The notes below the pieces were generated by a model. It made no database searches. It was not told the DNA's origin and saw nothing but the letters and a program-made list of their open reading frames with translations. A stretch of DNA of 64,000 nt from Candidatus Pantoea gossypiicola (GTDB lineage: Bacteria; Pseudomonadota; Gammaproteobacteria; Enterobacterales; Enterobacteriaceae): positions 62,001-126,000 of the forward strand of contig NZ_VWVM01000003.1 in the NCBI RefSeq assembly GCF_008632075.1. The letters run 5' to 3'. Shown here piece by piece: positions 34,443 to 42,959 of this stretch. The position numbers were made by a program, and so were the translations under genes. Positions within the stretch are counted from its first letter, which is position 1; the number at the start of each line of letters is the position of its first letter.

Positions 34443-36800
34443 ATGATCAATAAAATAACCAGTGTAATCATGGTGATATTTGCTATCGCCCTGATTTACA
34501 TGGGAGGACAACTTCTGCTTGCGGGAGGCAGCGCGTTCTACGCGTTGATGGGTGTTGGCGTTCTGCTCAGCGCGATTCTGCTGATGATGAACAAACGCAG
34601 TGCACTGACGCTGTATGCGCTGCTGATGTGGGTCACGCTGTTCTGGACGATCTGGGAAGTGGGCTTCGACAAATGGCAGTGGATTCCGCGCGGCGATCTG
34701 TTTGGTGTGCTGGGTGTCTGGCTGGCTCTGCCGTGGGTGGTTCGTCCTCTTTATCAGGGACAGCGCCGCTTCCATCCTTTCCTTGGCGGCTCAGTGGTGC
34801 TGATGGTGCTGCTGGTGATTGGCCTCTGCTTCTACGATCCGCTGCCGCAACAGGGCACCATTAATACCCAACGTAATAGTTCCGCGACCGGCGGTGCTGC
34901 TGAAGAGTGGAACGCCTATGGCGGGACAACGGATGGCCAGCGTTTCTCGGCACTGAAGCAGATTACTAAAGATAATGTGAAAGATCTGGAAGTCGCCTGG
35001 ACCTATCACACCGGCGATCTGCGCCAGGGTGATGATGCGACTGAATACACCTTTGAAGCGACGCCGCTGAAAGCCAACGGCATGCTCTACTTCTGTACGC
35101 CGCACAACGAGGTACATGCTCTTGACCCGGAAACCGGTGCCGTGAAGTGGAAAACAGCGCCGGATAAAAACCGCTCTTATCTGCAGCAGCACCAGACCTG
35201 CCGTGGCGTGAGCTACTTCGATGCGGGTCAGCAGGTGGAGCAGCAGACAGGCGCATCCCCGGCTATCTGCCGCAAACGTATCTTTAATGCGACCACCGAT
35301 GCCCGCCTTCTGGCGCTGGATGCCGACACCGGCAAGCCCTGTGCTGACTTTGGTAACAACGGTGTGGTAAACCTGCGTACCAATATGGGCGAAGTGCGTC
35401 CGCATGCACTGATGCAGACTGCGGCACCACTGGTGGCAGGCAATCTGGTGATCGTAGGCGGTTCGGTGATGGATAACGGCTTCAACAGCGGCAACCCATC
35501 GGGTGTGATCCGTGCCTATGATGCCGTTACGGGTCGTCTGGTGTGGAACTTCGATCCGGCTAATCCGGATAACACTGCACCGGTCGCCGCAGGCGCAACG
35601 TATCCGCAGGATACCCCGGTTGCCTGGGCCACCCTGAGCGCCGACCTGAAAAACGGTCTGGTCTATGTGCCGTTTGGTAATGCCTCGCCGGATGAAGTAG
35701 GGATTAAACGCGATCCTGCCAGCAACACCGAAAAATTCCGTGATGCACTGGTGGCACTGGATCTGAAAACCGGCGCGTTCAAATGGCGTTATCAGAGTTC
35801 GAACCACGACCTGTGGGATCGCGATAATCCGTCACAGCCGTCGCTGGTGGACATCAACTATCAGGGCAAACCGCAACCGGCGGTGATCCTGCCGACCAAA
35901 ACCGGCAACCTGTTTGTGCTCAACCGCCTGACCGGGGAGCCGGTTTACCCGGTAGAGCAGGTTAAGGTCTCCACGGATGGTATTAAGGGTGAGCAGTATG
36001 CGGCGACCCAGCCGGTCTCCAGCCTGAACTTCATTCCGCAACCGCTGACTGAGAAGTCGATGTGGGGCATTACGCCGTTTGACCAGATGGCCTGCCGCAC
36101 GACCTTCCGTGAACTGCGCTATGACGGTAACCCATGGACGCCGCCAACCGAGAAAGGCTCGCTGATCTTCCCGGGCAATATCGGCGTGTTTAACTGGGGT
36201 TCCGTGGCTGTTGATCCGCAGCGTCAGATGCTGATTGCGGCACCGGTGCGCCTGGCCTACAAATACAACCTGATTAAGCGCACGCCGGAAACCGAAACCC
36301 AGCGTACCTTCACCAAAGATGGCACGCCGTACTGGAATGAAAACTTCCACGGAGATTACGCTATCCACATCCAGCAGATGGCGTCAGGTCTGGGTATTCC
36401 CTGCATCGCGCCACCGTGGGGACGGATGGTGGGTGTGGATCTGACCACCGGCAAAACCGAATGGCTGCGTCGCGTCGGCACCACCAAAAACCTCAAGACC
36501 AGCTTCCTGCCTGGCCGCTTCCCGCTCGGTTTCCCGATGGGGATGGTGGCGCACGGCGGACCGCTGCTGACGGCGGGTGATCTGGTGTTCCACGGCGCAA
36601 CGGCAGATAACTTCTTCCGTGCTTACGACAGCACCACCGGCGAACTGCTGTGGCAGACGGAACTGAGCGCGGGTGCGCAGGCCACGCCATCCACCTTTAT
36701 GGGTAAAGATGGCAAGCAGTATGTCGTGATTGCAGCTGGCGGCCACGGCTCGCTTGGCACCACGGCGGGCGACAGCGTTGTCGCTTTCCGTCTGAAGTAA
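34443..36800 (+). CDS. gcd: Membrane-bound PQQ-dependent glucose dehydrogenase
   Basis: A 785-residue protein of quinoprotein glucose dehydrogenase length: five N-terminal membrane helices (about residues 10-135), then an eight-bladed PQQ propeller (WNAYGGTTDGQRFSALKQIT, repeated tryptophan-docking blades, FPLGFPMGMVAHGGPLLT, C-terminal AAGGHGSLGTTAGDSVVAF). It oxidises glucose to gluconolactone in the periplasm and reduces ubiquinone; acid release solubilises phosphate. ATG at 34443 follows AGGAAGGA. The cofactor genes are at the left edge of the window. Confidence 0.94.
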   Translation: MINKITSVIMVIFAIALIYMGGQLLLAGGSAFYALMGVGVLLSAILLMMNKRSALTLYALLMWVTLFWTIWEVGFDKWQWIPRGDLFGVLGVWLALPWVVRPLYQGQRRFHPFLGGSVVLMVLLVIGLCFYDPLPQQGTINTQRNSSATGGAAEEWNAYGGTTDGQRFSALKQITKDNVKDLEVAWTYHTGDLRQGDDATEYTFEATPLKANGMLYFCTPHNEVHALDPETGAVKWKTAPDKNRSYLQQHQTCRGVSYFDAGQQVEQQTGASPAICRKRIFNATTDARLLALDADTGKPCADFGNNGVVNLRTNMGEVRPHALMQTAAPLVAGNLVIVGGSVMDNGFNSGNPSGVIRAYDAVTGRLVWNFDPANPDNTAPVAAGATYPQDTPVAWATLSADLKNGLVYVPFGNASPDEVGIKRDPASNTEKFRDALVALDLKTGAFKWRYQSSNHDLWDRDNPSQPSLVDINYQGKPQPAVILPTKTGNLFVLNRLTGEPVYPVEQVKVSTDGIKGEQYAATQPVSSLNFIPQPLTEKSMWGITPFDQMACRTTFRELRYDGNPWTPPTEKGSLIFPGNIGVFNWGSVAVDPQRQMLIAAPVRLAYKYNLIKRTPETETQRTFTKDGTPYWNENFHGDYAIHIQQMASGLGIPCIAPPWGRMVGVDLTTGKTEWLRRVGTTKNLKTSFLPGRFPLGFPMGMVAHGGPLLTAGDLVFHGATADNFFRAYDSTTGELLWQTELSAGAQATPSTFMGKDGKQYVVIAAGGHGSLGTTAGDSVVAFRLK

Positions 36801-36809
36801 TCCTGACCC

Positions 36810-36841
36810 GCTGAGCGCCGCCCCGGCGCTCAGCTTTTTTA
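36810..36841 (+). terminator. Rho-independent terminator after gcd
   Basis: GCTGAGCGCCG-ccc-CGGCGCTCAGC followed by TTTTTT. Confidence 0.93.
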
Positions 36842-37022
36842 CGCGCTTGCCTGGCTGACTTTCCTGCCATATTACCTCTTCGCTTTTTTACCTTCTGAAT
36901 ATGTTTATTGCTAAGCGTCGTCAGTAACAGGTGCGCCTGATGTGAGTGAGAGTCTTTGAGTTACGCGCGGGATTGAGGCCGGAGAGGTCACACTGCGGGA
37001 ACAGGGATATGGCATTCATTGC

Positions 37023-37051
37023 AGCGTGCCACGTCAGTGGCGTGGCACGCT
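37023..37051. other. Hairpin after the curA-like gene
   Basis: AGCGTGCCAC/GTGGCACGCT, a 10-bp perfect stem with 9-nt loop, 8 nt past the stop of the minus-strand reductase. There is no T-tract. Confidence 0.5.
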
Positions 37052-37058
37052 AACGTCA

Positions 37059-38090
37059 TTATGCGCCGACGTTCACCACGGTTTTACCGAAGTTTTTGCC
37101 ATTCAGCATATCGATAAACGCCTGTGGTGCGTTATCCAACCCTTCAATCATGTGCTCGCGATAGTGGATTTTTTTGCTCTCCACCATAGGACGCATTGCC
37201 TCCAGGAACTCCGGATAGCGGTCACCGTAATCCTGGAAGATGATAAAGCCCTGCATACGGATACGGCGCTTCAGAATGCCCGCCATGATCAATGAGGTTC
37301 TGTCCGGGCCTTCCGGCAGCTCACGCTGGCTGTAGGCGGAGACCAGGCCACAGACCGGCACCCGCGCGGCGGTGTTAAGCAGCGGGAATACCGCATCAAA
37401 CACTTTGCCACCCACATTTTCGAAATAAATATCGATGCCATCCGGGCAGGCGTTTTTCAGCTGCTCTTCAAAGTCGGCACTGTGGTGATCGAGGCAGGCA
37501 TCAAAGCCCAGTGTATCAACTGCATAACGGCATTTCTCTTCACCGCCCGCGACACCGACGACACGACAGCCTTTCTGTTTTCCTAACTGACCCACTGTTG
37601 CGCCTACCGGACCGGTTGCCGCGGCGACAACCAGGGTTTCACCCGCTTTAGGCTGACCGATATCCATCAGGCCCATATAGGCGGTAAAGCCTGGCATTCC
37701 GAGAATGCCCAGCGCCCAGGACGGATGCGGCAGATCGTTGCCCAGCTTCGCAATCTCTTTACCATCGGAGACGGCATATTCCTGCCAGCCACTCTGCGCC
37801 AGCACCCAGTCACCGGTTTTAAACTCGCTGTTTTTTGATTCGACGACCTGACAGACGGTACCACCGACCATCGGCTGATCCAGCTCTGCCGGTGCAGCGT
37901 AGGATTTACCGTCATCCATCCGGCCACGCATGTAGGGATCCAGTGAGAGGTAGATGGTCTTCAGCAGCACTTCGCCTTCTTTGATTTCCGGCAAGGGCTG
38001 CGCCACATGGCGGAAATTCTCTTTGGTCGGCTCACCGTGAGGGCGTGAAGCCAGTAACCAGGCGTGGTTCTGGGTTGCTTGTTCAGTCAT
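37059..38090 (-). CDS. curA: NADPH-dependent curcumin/2-alkenal reductase-like MDR enzyme
   Basis: A 343-residue zinc-free medium-chain reductase. It shows the leukotriene B4 12-hydroxydehydrogenase pattern YLSLDPYMRGRM, the nucleotide loop AAATGPVGATVGQLGKQKGC and YFENVGGKVFDAVF. Length and N-terminus resemble E. coli CurA (YncB). It reduces alpha,beta-unsaturated carbonyls with NADPH in the cytoplasm. Monocistronic. Confidence 0.87.
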   Translation of the reverse strand: MTEQATQNHAWLLASRPHGEPTKENFRHVAQPLPEIKEGEVLLKTIYLSLDPYMRGRMDDGKSYAAPAELDQPMVGGTVCQVVESKNSEFKTGDWVLAQSGWQEYAVSDGKEIAKLGNDLPHPSWALGILGMPGFTAYMGLMDIGQPKAGETLVVAAATGPVGATVGQLGKQKGCRVVGVAGGEEKCRYAVDTLGFDACLDHHSADFEEQLKNACPDGIDIYFENVGGKVFDAVFPLLNTAARVPVCGLVSAYSQRELPEGPDRTSLIMAGILKRRIRMQGFIIFQDYGDRYPEFLEAMRPMVESKKIHYREHMIEGLDNAPQAFIDMLNGKNFGKTVVNVGA

Positions 38091-38278
38091 ATTGTCTTCC
38101 TTTTATAGCCGGGCGATGCACAGGGCATTACCGTATGAATACCGGAAAAGTGTAGATGACTGCGGCAGGAATGGGTTTAGCGCTGTGAGCGGTAAGGTGA
38201 TATTAATCCTTACCGGGAGCAGCGGGGCGTGACATTTATCGACAGGGATGGTTATCGTGTTGTTATCCAGCATGCCTT

Positions 38279-38947
38279 GTGGCAACCCACACACTGACCC
38301 TGCACCTGTCAGAAAAGGAACTCACCCTGAATATTCTTTGCTTTCACACTGCCGCCAGCAATATCCCGATATTTGATGATGCCGCCACCACACTGACGGG
38401 TGACAACGCGCCGCTGAATCATCTGGTGATGCCTGCACTGCTGGCCGAGGCGGCGCGCAGTGGCGGGATGACGACTGCGTTACGCCGCCGTATTGCCCAA
38501 ATGATTGAAACGCTGCTGCCGCAGTTCGATGCGGTGCTGATCACCTGCTCGACGCTGGGGCCAGTTGCCGATGATTTCTCTGTGCAGGATCGGGTCATGC
38601 GCACCGACGGGATGTTAGCGCAGGCGCTACAACGCCATACGGGGCCGACGGTAGCCCTCTGTGCAGCAGAATCAACGCTGACGGCGACGCGGGCGCTCTT
38701 CTGCCAGCCGGGCAGCCAGACAGAGGTTGCGCTGGTGGAGGGCGCGTGGGCGGCGTTTAAAGCGGGGGACACAACAGAATACTTTACACTGATTGCGGCA
38801 GCCGCCGAGCAGGCGTATCAGCAGGGTGCCGTTGCGGTGGCTTTGGCGCAAAGCTCAATGACGCCGGTTGCCCGGCAGTTTCCCGCGGCACGGCGACCGC
38901 TGACTGGCCCGCATCTTGCGTTGCAGGCCTGCTACGATCTCAGATGA
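38279..38947 (+). CDS. Aspartate/glutamate racemase superfamily protein
   Basis: A protein of up to 222 residues of the Asp/Glu/hydantoin racemase fold. One catalytic-type Cys is in LITCSTLGPVADD; the second position appears as Ser (ALAQSSMTPV), so two-base racemisation is doubtful. GTG at 38279 is the first canonical start, but it has no good ribosome site. A CTG at 38327 with AAGGA 7 nt upstream would give an N-terminus NILCFHTAASN, closer to the family. Function is unknown. Confidence 0.72.
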   Translation: MATHTLTLHLSEKELTLNILCFHTAASNIPIFDDAATTLTGDNAPLNHLVMPALLAEAARSGGMTTALRRRIAQMIETLLPQFDAVLITCSTLGPVADDFSVQDRVMRTDGMLAQALQRHTGPTVALCAAESTLTATRALFCQPGSQTEVALVEGAWAAFKAGDTTEYFTLIAAAAEQAYQQGAVAVALAQSSMTPVARQFPAARRPLTGPHLALQACYDLR

Positions 38948-38960
38948 TCGTTACGTTATG

Positions 38961-38989
38961 CGGGCAGAGCGCCATCTATGCGCTCTGCC
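38961..38989. terminator. Hairpin between convergent genes
   Basis: GGGCAGAGCGC-catctat-GCGCTCTGCCC, an 11-bp perfect stem between the racemase-like gene and the flavin oxidoreductase gene. It probably serves both. Confidence 0.65.
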
Positions 38990-38997
38990 CATAAAGC

Positions 38998-40098
38998 TTA
39001 CTGATCCTGCGTCAGAATGCCTTTGACATCGTGCGGTTCAGAACGCAGATATTGCGGCGGAACCTGGACTTTGCCTTCCAGCACAGCCGCAGCGTGCCAC
39101 GGCCAGCGTGGATCGTAGAGAATACCGCGCGCCAGTGCGACCAGGTCGGCATCGCCCTGTTGAAGCACACCTTCCGCCTGCTGCGGTTCAGTAATCAGGC
39201 CAACCGCAATCACCGGAATCGACACCTGTTCACGGATATCGCGTGAGAACGGCACCTGGTAATTAGGTCCGACGCTGATTTTCTGATCTTCCGACAACCC
39301 CCCACTTGAGACGTGGATATAGGCGCAGTTCAGCGCTTCCAGCTCACGTGAGAAGGCGATCGACTGCTCGATTTCCCAGCCGCCTTCGACCCAGTCCGTA
39401 GCGGAAATGCGCACGCCTACCGGCACGGACGCGGGTACGGCTTCACGGACGGCTTTGAACACCTCCAGCGGGAAGCGCATACGGTTTTCCAGCGAATCGC
39501 CATATTCGTCACTGCGCTGATTCGACAGCGGCGACAGGAACTGATGCAGCAGATAGCCGTGCGCTGCATGGACTTCGATCAGCTCAATGCCCAGGCGTAC
39601 CGCGCGATGGGCGCTGTCGACAAAGGCCTGTTTTACACGCTGCAGATCGTCAATGCTCATCGCCAGCGGTTTCACTTCGTCCGCGCTGTAGCTCAGGGCA
39701 GATGGTGCTACGGTCTGCCAGCCGCCGGCATCCGGTGCAATCTGCTTACCGCCTTCCCAGGGCACGGCGCACGATGCTTTGCGGCCCGCATGGCCCAGCT
39801 GAATACCCACCGGAATAGAAGAGTAGCGGCGCACATCTTCCAGCACCGTTTTCAGTGCGGCTTCATTGTCATCATTCCACAAGCCCAAATCGCCGGGAGA
39901 GATACGACCAATGTCCTCGACGGCCGTGGCTTCGATAATCATCAGACCCGCACCGGAAAAAGAGAGCTGGCCAAGATGAATACGGTGCCAGGCGGTGGCA
40001 TTGCCTGCTTCAGCCGAGTACTGGCACATCGGCGCAATCACAATGCGGTTATCCAGCGTAAGTTCGCCCAGTGAGACAGTGGAAAAAAGTTGGCTCAT
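38998..40098 (-). CDS. NADH:flavin oxidoreductase, old yellow enzyme (NamA/YqjM type)
   Basis: A 366-residue FMN TIM-barrel. Motifs: LDNRIVIAPMCQYSAEAG near the N-terminus, the flavin-binding LGHAGRKAS, EVHAAHGYLLHQFLSP with the active-site His pair, and the phosphate-binding VALARGILYDPRWPW. It reduces activated alkenes with NAD(P)H. Monocistronic; start context is acceptable. Confidence 0.9.
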   Translation of the reverse strand: MSQLFSTVSLGELTLDNRIVIAPMCQYSAEAGNATAWHRIHLGQLSFSGAGLMIIEATAVEDIGRISPGDLGLWNDDNEAALKTVLEDVRRYSSIPVGIQLGHAGRKASCAVPWEGGKQIAPDAGGWQTVAPSALSYSADEVKPLAMSIDDLQRVKQAFVDSAHRAVRLGIELIEVHAAHGYLLHQFLSPLSNQRSDEYGDSLENRMRFPLEVFKAVREAVPASVPVGVRISATDWVEGGWEIEQSIAFSRELEALNCAYIHVSSGGLSEDQKISVGPNYQVPFSRDIREQVSIPVIAVGLITEPQQAEGVLQQGDADLVALARGILYDPRWPWHAAAVLEGKVQVPPQYLRSEPHDVKGILTQDQ

Positions 40099-40327
40099 GT
40101 TATCTCCGTGGTTTTATGACTGACGTGACAGGCAATAACTATAGCGGGAGATCTCACAGGGCGGGGTTAAAGCAACGTGTCATTTTATGACGACAAGCCG
40201 CAATCAGTGCAAAAGCAGCGTACCCTGCAGCAGCAGCAGGGCATGTGGCACGTTCAGTTGGCCTCTGATTAACGGGGAATGCCTGTGATGCTGAGTGACC
40301 AACCCCTGTTTACTTTTTCGCTCAACT

Positions 40328-41077
40328 TCAGACCTGCGCCATTCCGCCATCAACAAACAGCTCTGTCGCATTGATAAAGCTGGCGGCATCAGACGCGAGA
40401 AAGGCAACGGTTCTGGCCACTTCCTGCGATTCTCCCAGACGGCCAAGCGGTATCTGTGCAGCCAGCGCATCAAATAGCCCCTGACGCTGATCTTCACTGA
40501 CCAGATCACCCAGCCCCGGCGTGCGGATTGGGCCGGGACTGACGACATTAACCCGGATGCCGCGCTCTTTCAGATCCAGCGCCCACGAACGGGCAAAGTT
40601 ACGCACTGCTGCTTTACTGGCGCTGTAGACGCTAAAGGCCGCTGTACCCTGTGAAGCAGCGGTTGACCCGGTCAGAATCACTGACGCGCCATCAACCAGC
40701 AGAGGCAGGGCTTTCTGTACCGTAAAGAGCACGCCGCGCACGTTGGTGCCAAAGATCCGATCAACGTGCTCTTCAGTAATCGCGCCCAGCGGCAGCATGT
40801 CGCCGCCTCCGGCGTTAGCAAACAGAATATCCAGCCGTCCAGCCTGCGCCGCAATGCGCGAGTAAACATTGTCGAGATCGTGCAACTGAGAGGCGTCGGC
40901 CCGGATGCCGCTGATGGTTCCGCCGATTTCAGCGACCGCAGCATCCAGCTCCGCCTGACGTCGGCCGGTAATAAAGACCTGTGCGCCCTGTGCCGCCAGT
41001 TCACGTGCGGTGGCCAGGCCAATTCCGCTTGTTCCGCCTGTTACCAGAGCAATTTTTCCTGCAAGTGATGCGTTCAT
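40328..41077 (-). CDS. Short-chain dehydrogenase/reductase
   Basis: A 249-residue classical [11 protein letters not shown] nucleotide loop, NAG motif (FANAGG), catalytic Ser in ILTGST and YSASKAA (Tyr-x-x-x-Lys). It ends with the [16 protein letters not shown]-terminus. Substrate unknown. ATG at 41077 follows GGAGA. It is divergent from a LysR regulator, the usual arrangement for LysR control. Confidence 0.88.
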   Translation of the reverse strand: MNASLAGKIALVTGGTSGIGLATARELAAQGAQVFITGRRQAELDAAVAEIGGTISGIRADASQLHDLDNVYSRIAAQAGRLDILFANAGGGDMLPLGAITEEHVDRIFGTNVRGVLFTVQKALPLLVDGASVILTGSTAASQGTAAFSVYSASKAAVRNFARSWALDLKERGIRVNVVSPGPIRTPGLGDLVSEDQRQGLFDALAAQIPLGRLGESQEVARTVAFLASDAASFINATELFVDGGMAQV

Positions 41078-41197
41078 GAGCGTTTCTCCGAAGAGTGGCA
41101 TTAACAGATTTATCTCTTTCCGGTCAGCGGGGCTGCCGGACTGATTGCTACTGTAAGAGAGGAGGATTGACGGATAAATCCGCAAAAATGAAAATGA

Positions 41198-41215
41198 CTA
41201 TCCATGTGGGTGGAT
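41198..41215. promoter_or_regulatory. Candidate LysR operator
   Basis: TATCCA-tgtggg-TGGATA, a dyad in the control region between the SDR and the LysR gene, just 14 nt before the LysR start. Confidence 0.45.
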
Positions 41216-41229
41216 AATAGGGGACGTGA

Positions 41230-42153
41230 ATGGATCAGTTGCTGGCGATTAAAGCCTTTTCACGGGTAGTGGAAAGCGGCAGTTTTACCCGTGCGGCGGA
41301 CTCGCTTAACATGCCGAAAGCCACGCTGAGCAAGCTGGTTCAGGAGCTGGAAGCGCATCTTTCCGTCAGGCTTCTGCAGCGTACTACCCGACGCGTGACC
41401 GTCACCGCGGAAGGGCGGGAATACTACGAGAAGGCACTGCGTATCCTGCGCGATCTGGAGGATATCGATGCCTGTTTCAATGCGCTGCGCAGTAAGCCGC
41501 GCGGACACTTACGTGTCGATATTGGCGGATCGACCGCGCGGGATATCCTGATTCCGCTGCTGCCCGATTTCTTTGACCGCTATCCGGATATTACGCTCGA
41601 CCTTGGCGTCTCCGATCGTCCGGTTAACCTGATTAGCGATAACGTTGACTGTGTAATCCGTGGCGGTCCCCTGGCTGACTCCTCACTGATCGCCCGACTG
41701 ATTGGGCATGCAACGCTGATCACCTGCGCGACACCCGCCTATCTGAAAGCGTCTGGCGTGCCTGCCTATCCTGATGAACTGCGTAACGGGCACCGACTGG
41801 TGAGTTACCTTTCGCCGCTAACCGGCAAGCCATTTCCGCTACGATTCGAACGACAGGGAGAAAAAGTTGAGATCACCAGTGCGCATCGTATTGGCGTCAA
41901 TGAGAGTAACGGGCATCTGGCTGCGGGGCTGGCAGGGCTGGGGATTATTCAGACGTTCAGCTATTCGCTGTCGTCGATTCTGCGGCGGGGTGACATGGTT
42001 GAGATCCTGCGCGACTGGCGTCCCGCGGGTTATCCGTTTCATCTGGTCTATCCGCAAAATCGGCACGTAACGCAACGCTTAAGGGTCTTTATTGACTGGC
42101 TGGTGGCCCGTTTTCCGGCGCGTGTCGCGGGAGAGGGGGAATCCGGCACCTGA
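41230..42153 (+). CDS. LysR-family transcriptional regulator
   Basis: A 307-residue LysR protein with HTH at about residues 6-60 (FTRAADSLNMPKATLSKLVQ) and a LysR substrate domain of the type found next to oxidoreductase genes. Divergent from the SDR, its probable target. Its effector is unknown. Confidence 0.88.
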   Translation: MDQLLAIKAFSRVVESGSFTRAADSLNMPKATLSKLVQELEAHLSVRLLQRTTRRVTVTAEGREYYEKALRILRDLEDIDACFNALRSKPRGHLRVDIGGSTARDILIPLLPDFFDRYPDITLDLGVSDRPVNLISDNVDCVIRGGPLADSSLIARLIGHATLITCATPAYLKASGVPAYPDELRNGHRLVSYLSPLTGKPFPLRFERQGEKVEITSAHRIGVNESNGHLAAGLAGLGIIQTFSYSLSSILRRGDMVEILRDWRPAGYPFHLVYPQNRHVTQRLRVFIDWLVARFPARVAGEGESGT

Positions 42154-42167
42154 GTGCCGGACTGTCA

Positions 42168-42590
42168 TCAGTTGCCGCGATAGGTTGAGTAACCAAACGG
42201 ACTAAGCAGTAACGGGATATGGTAGTGCTCACCGTTTGCTTCCATGTTGAACTCAACCGGGATTTCCGGGAAGAAGGTTTTCTGGTTGCTCTTTTTATAG
42301 AAGTCACCGGTTTTAAATACGACGCGGTAGCTGCCTGCGCTGGCCGTTTTGTCCTGCGGGAACAGGGCGCTGATACGACCATTGTTATCGGTGACGCCTG
42401 ACGCCAGCTTCACCCAGTTATCCTGCTGCTTCTGGTCCAGTTCAACCTCAATACCGGCTGTCGGCTGGCCAGTCTGCAGATTCAGAACGTGTACGCTCAG
42501 TGGGTTTTTTGCGGCAGTCGGCTGAGCTGCGATAGTGGACGCGGCAGAGGTCATCAGTAATGTAGCAATCAAAGCATATGAAGTTTTCAT
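42168..42590 (-). CDS. hiuH: Secreted 5-hydroxyisourate hydrolase (transthyretin-like)
   Basis: A 140-residue protein with a signal peptide (cut near STIAA-QP) and the transthyretin-like HIU hydrolase domain: LSVHVLNLQTGQPTAGI at its start, HYHIPLLLSPFGYSTYRG at its end. It hydrolyses 5-hydroxyisourate in the periplasm. The C-terminal signature YRGS is YRGN here. No other urate genes adjoin. ATG at 42590 follows GGAAA. Confidence 0.88.
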   Translation of the reverse strand: MKTSYALIATLLMTSAASTIAAQPTAAKNPLSVHVLNLQTGQPTAGIEVELDQKQQDNWVKLASGVTDNNGRISALFPQDKTASAGSYRVVFKTGDFYKKSNQKTFFPEIPVEFNMEANGEHYHIPLLLSPFGYSTYRGN

Positions 42591-42708
42591 CAATGTTTCC
42601 TTTATTGACTGTTTGAGGACGGGTGACAATGCTGAGAGAGTAATGTGCCTGAGGACAAAAGGATAATGAGTGGAAGGAAATGTGAAATTTCCGAGAAAAA
42701 GGAATGTA

Positions 42709-42726
42709 TTTAGTTACATCATACAA
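42709..42726. repeat. 18-bp element, copy 1
   Basis: TTTAGTTACATCATACAA, perfectly repeated in inverted orientation at 46439-46456. It lies 119 nt upstream of the HIU hydrolase start, in a 369-nt gap (42591-42959) with no other recognised feature. Confidence 0.6.
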
Positions 42727-42959
42727 AGGTTGTCTTAACCGATTACTCAACATTTGTGCGGTTGAAGCTAACCAGGAAACGAGGGTGCCAGGTTAAATTT
42801 TCTGTAAATCCAGCAAAGAAAGCAGGGCGGCAGCAGGCTTAAATCGGCTTTATATGACGTGAGTCAATGAGTTACAGAACTCACTAATGAAAATACCCAG
42901 CGCGGCGCTGCCGAAATCGCCATCATACATGAGCGATCCCACATTCAGGACGACAATTA

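Noticed and set aside
34791-35807. 338-codon minus-strand frame opposite gcd
   Set aside because: Antisense to a clear beta-propeller gene; shadow of codon bias.
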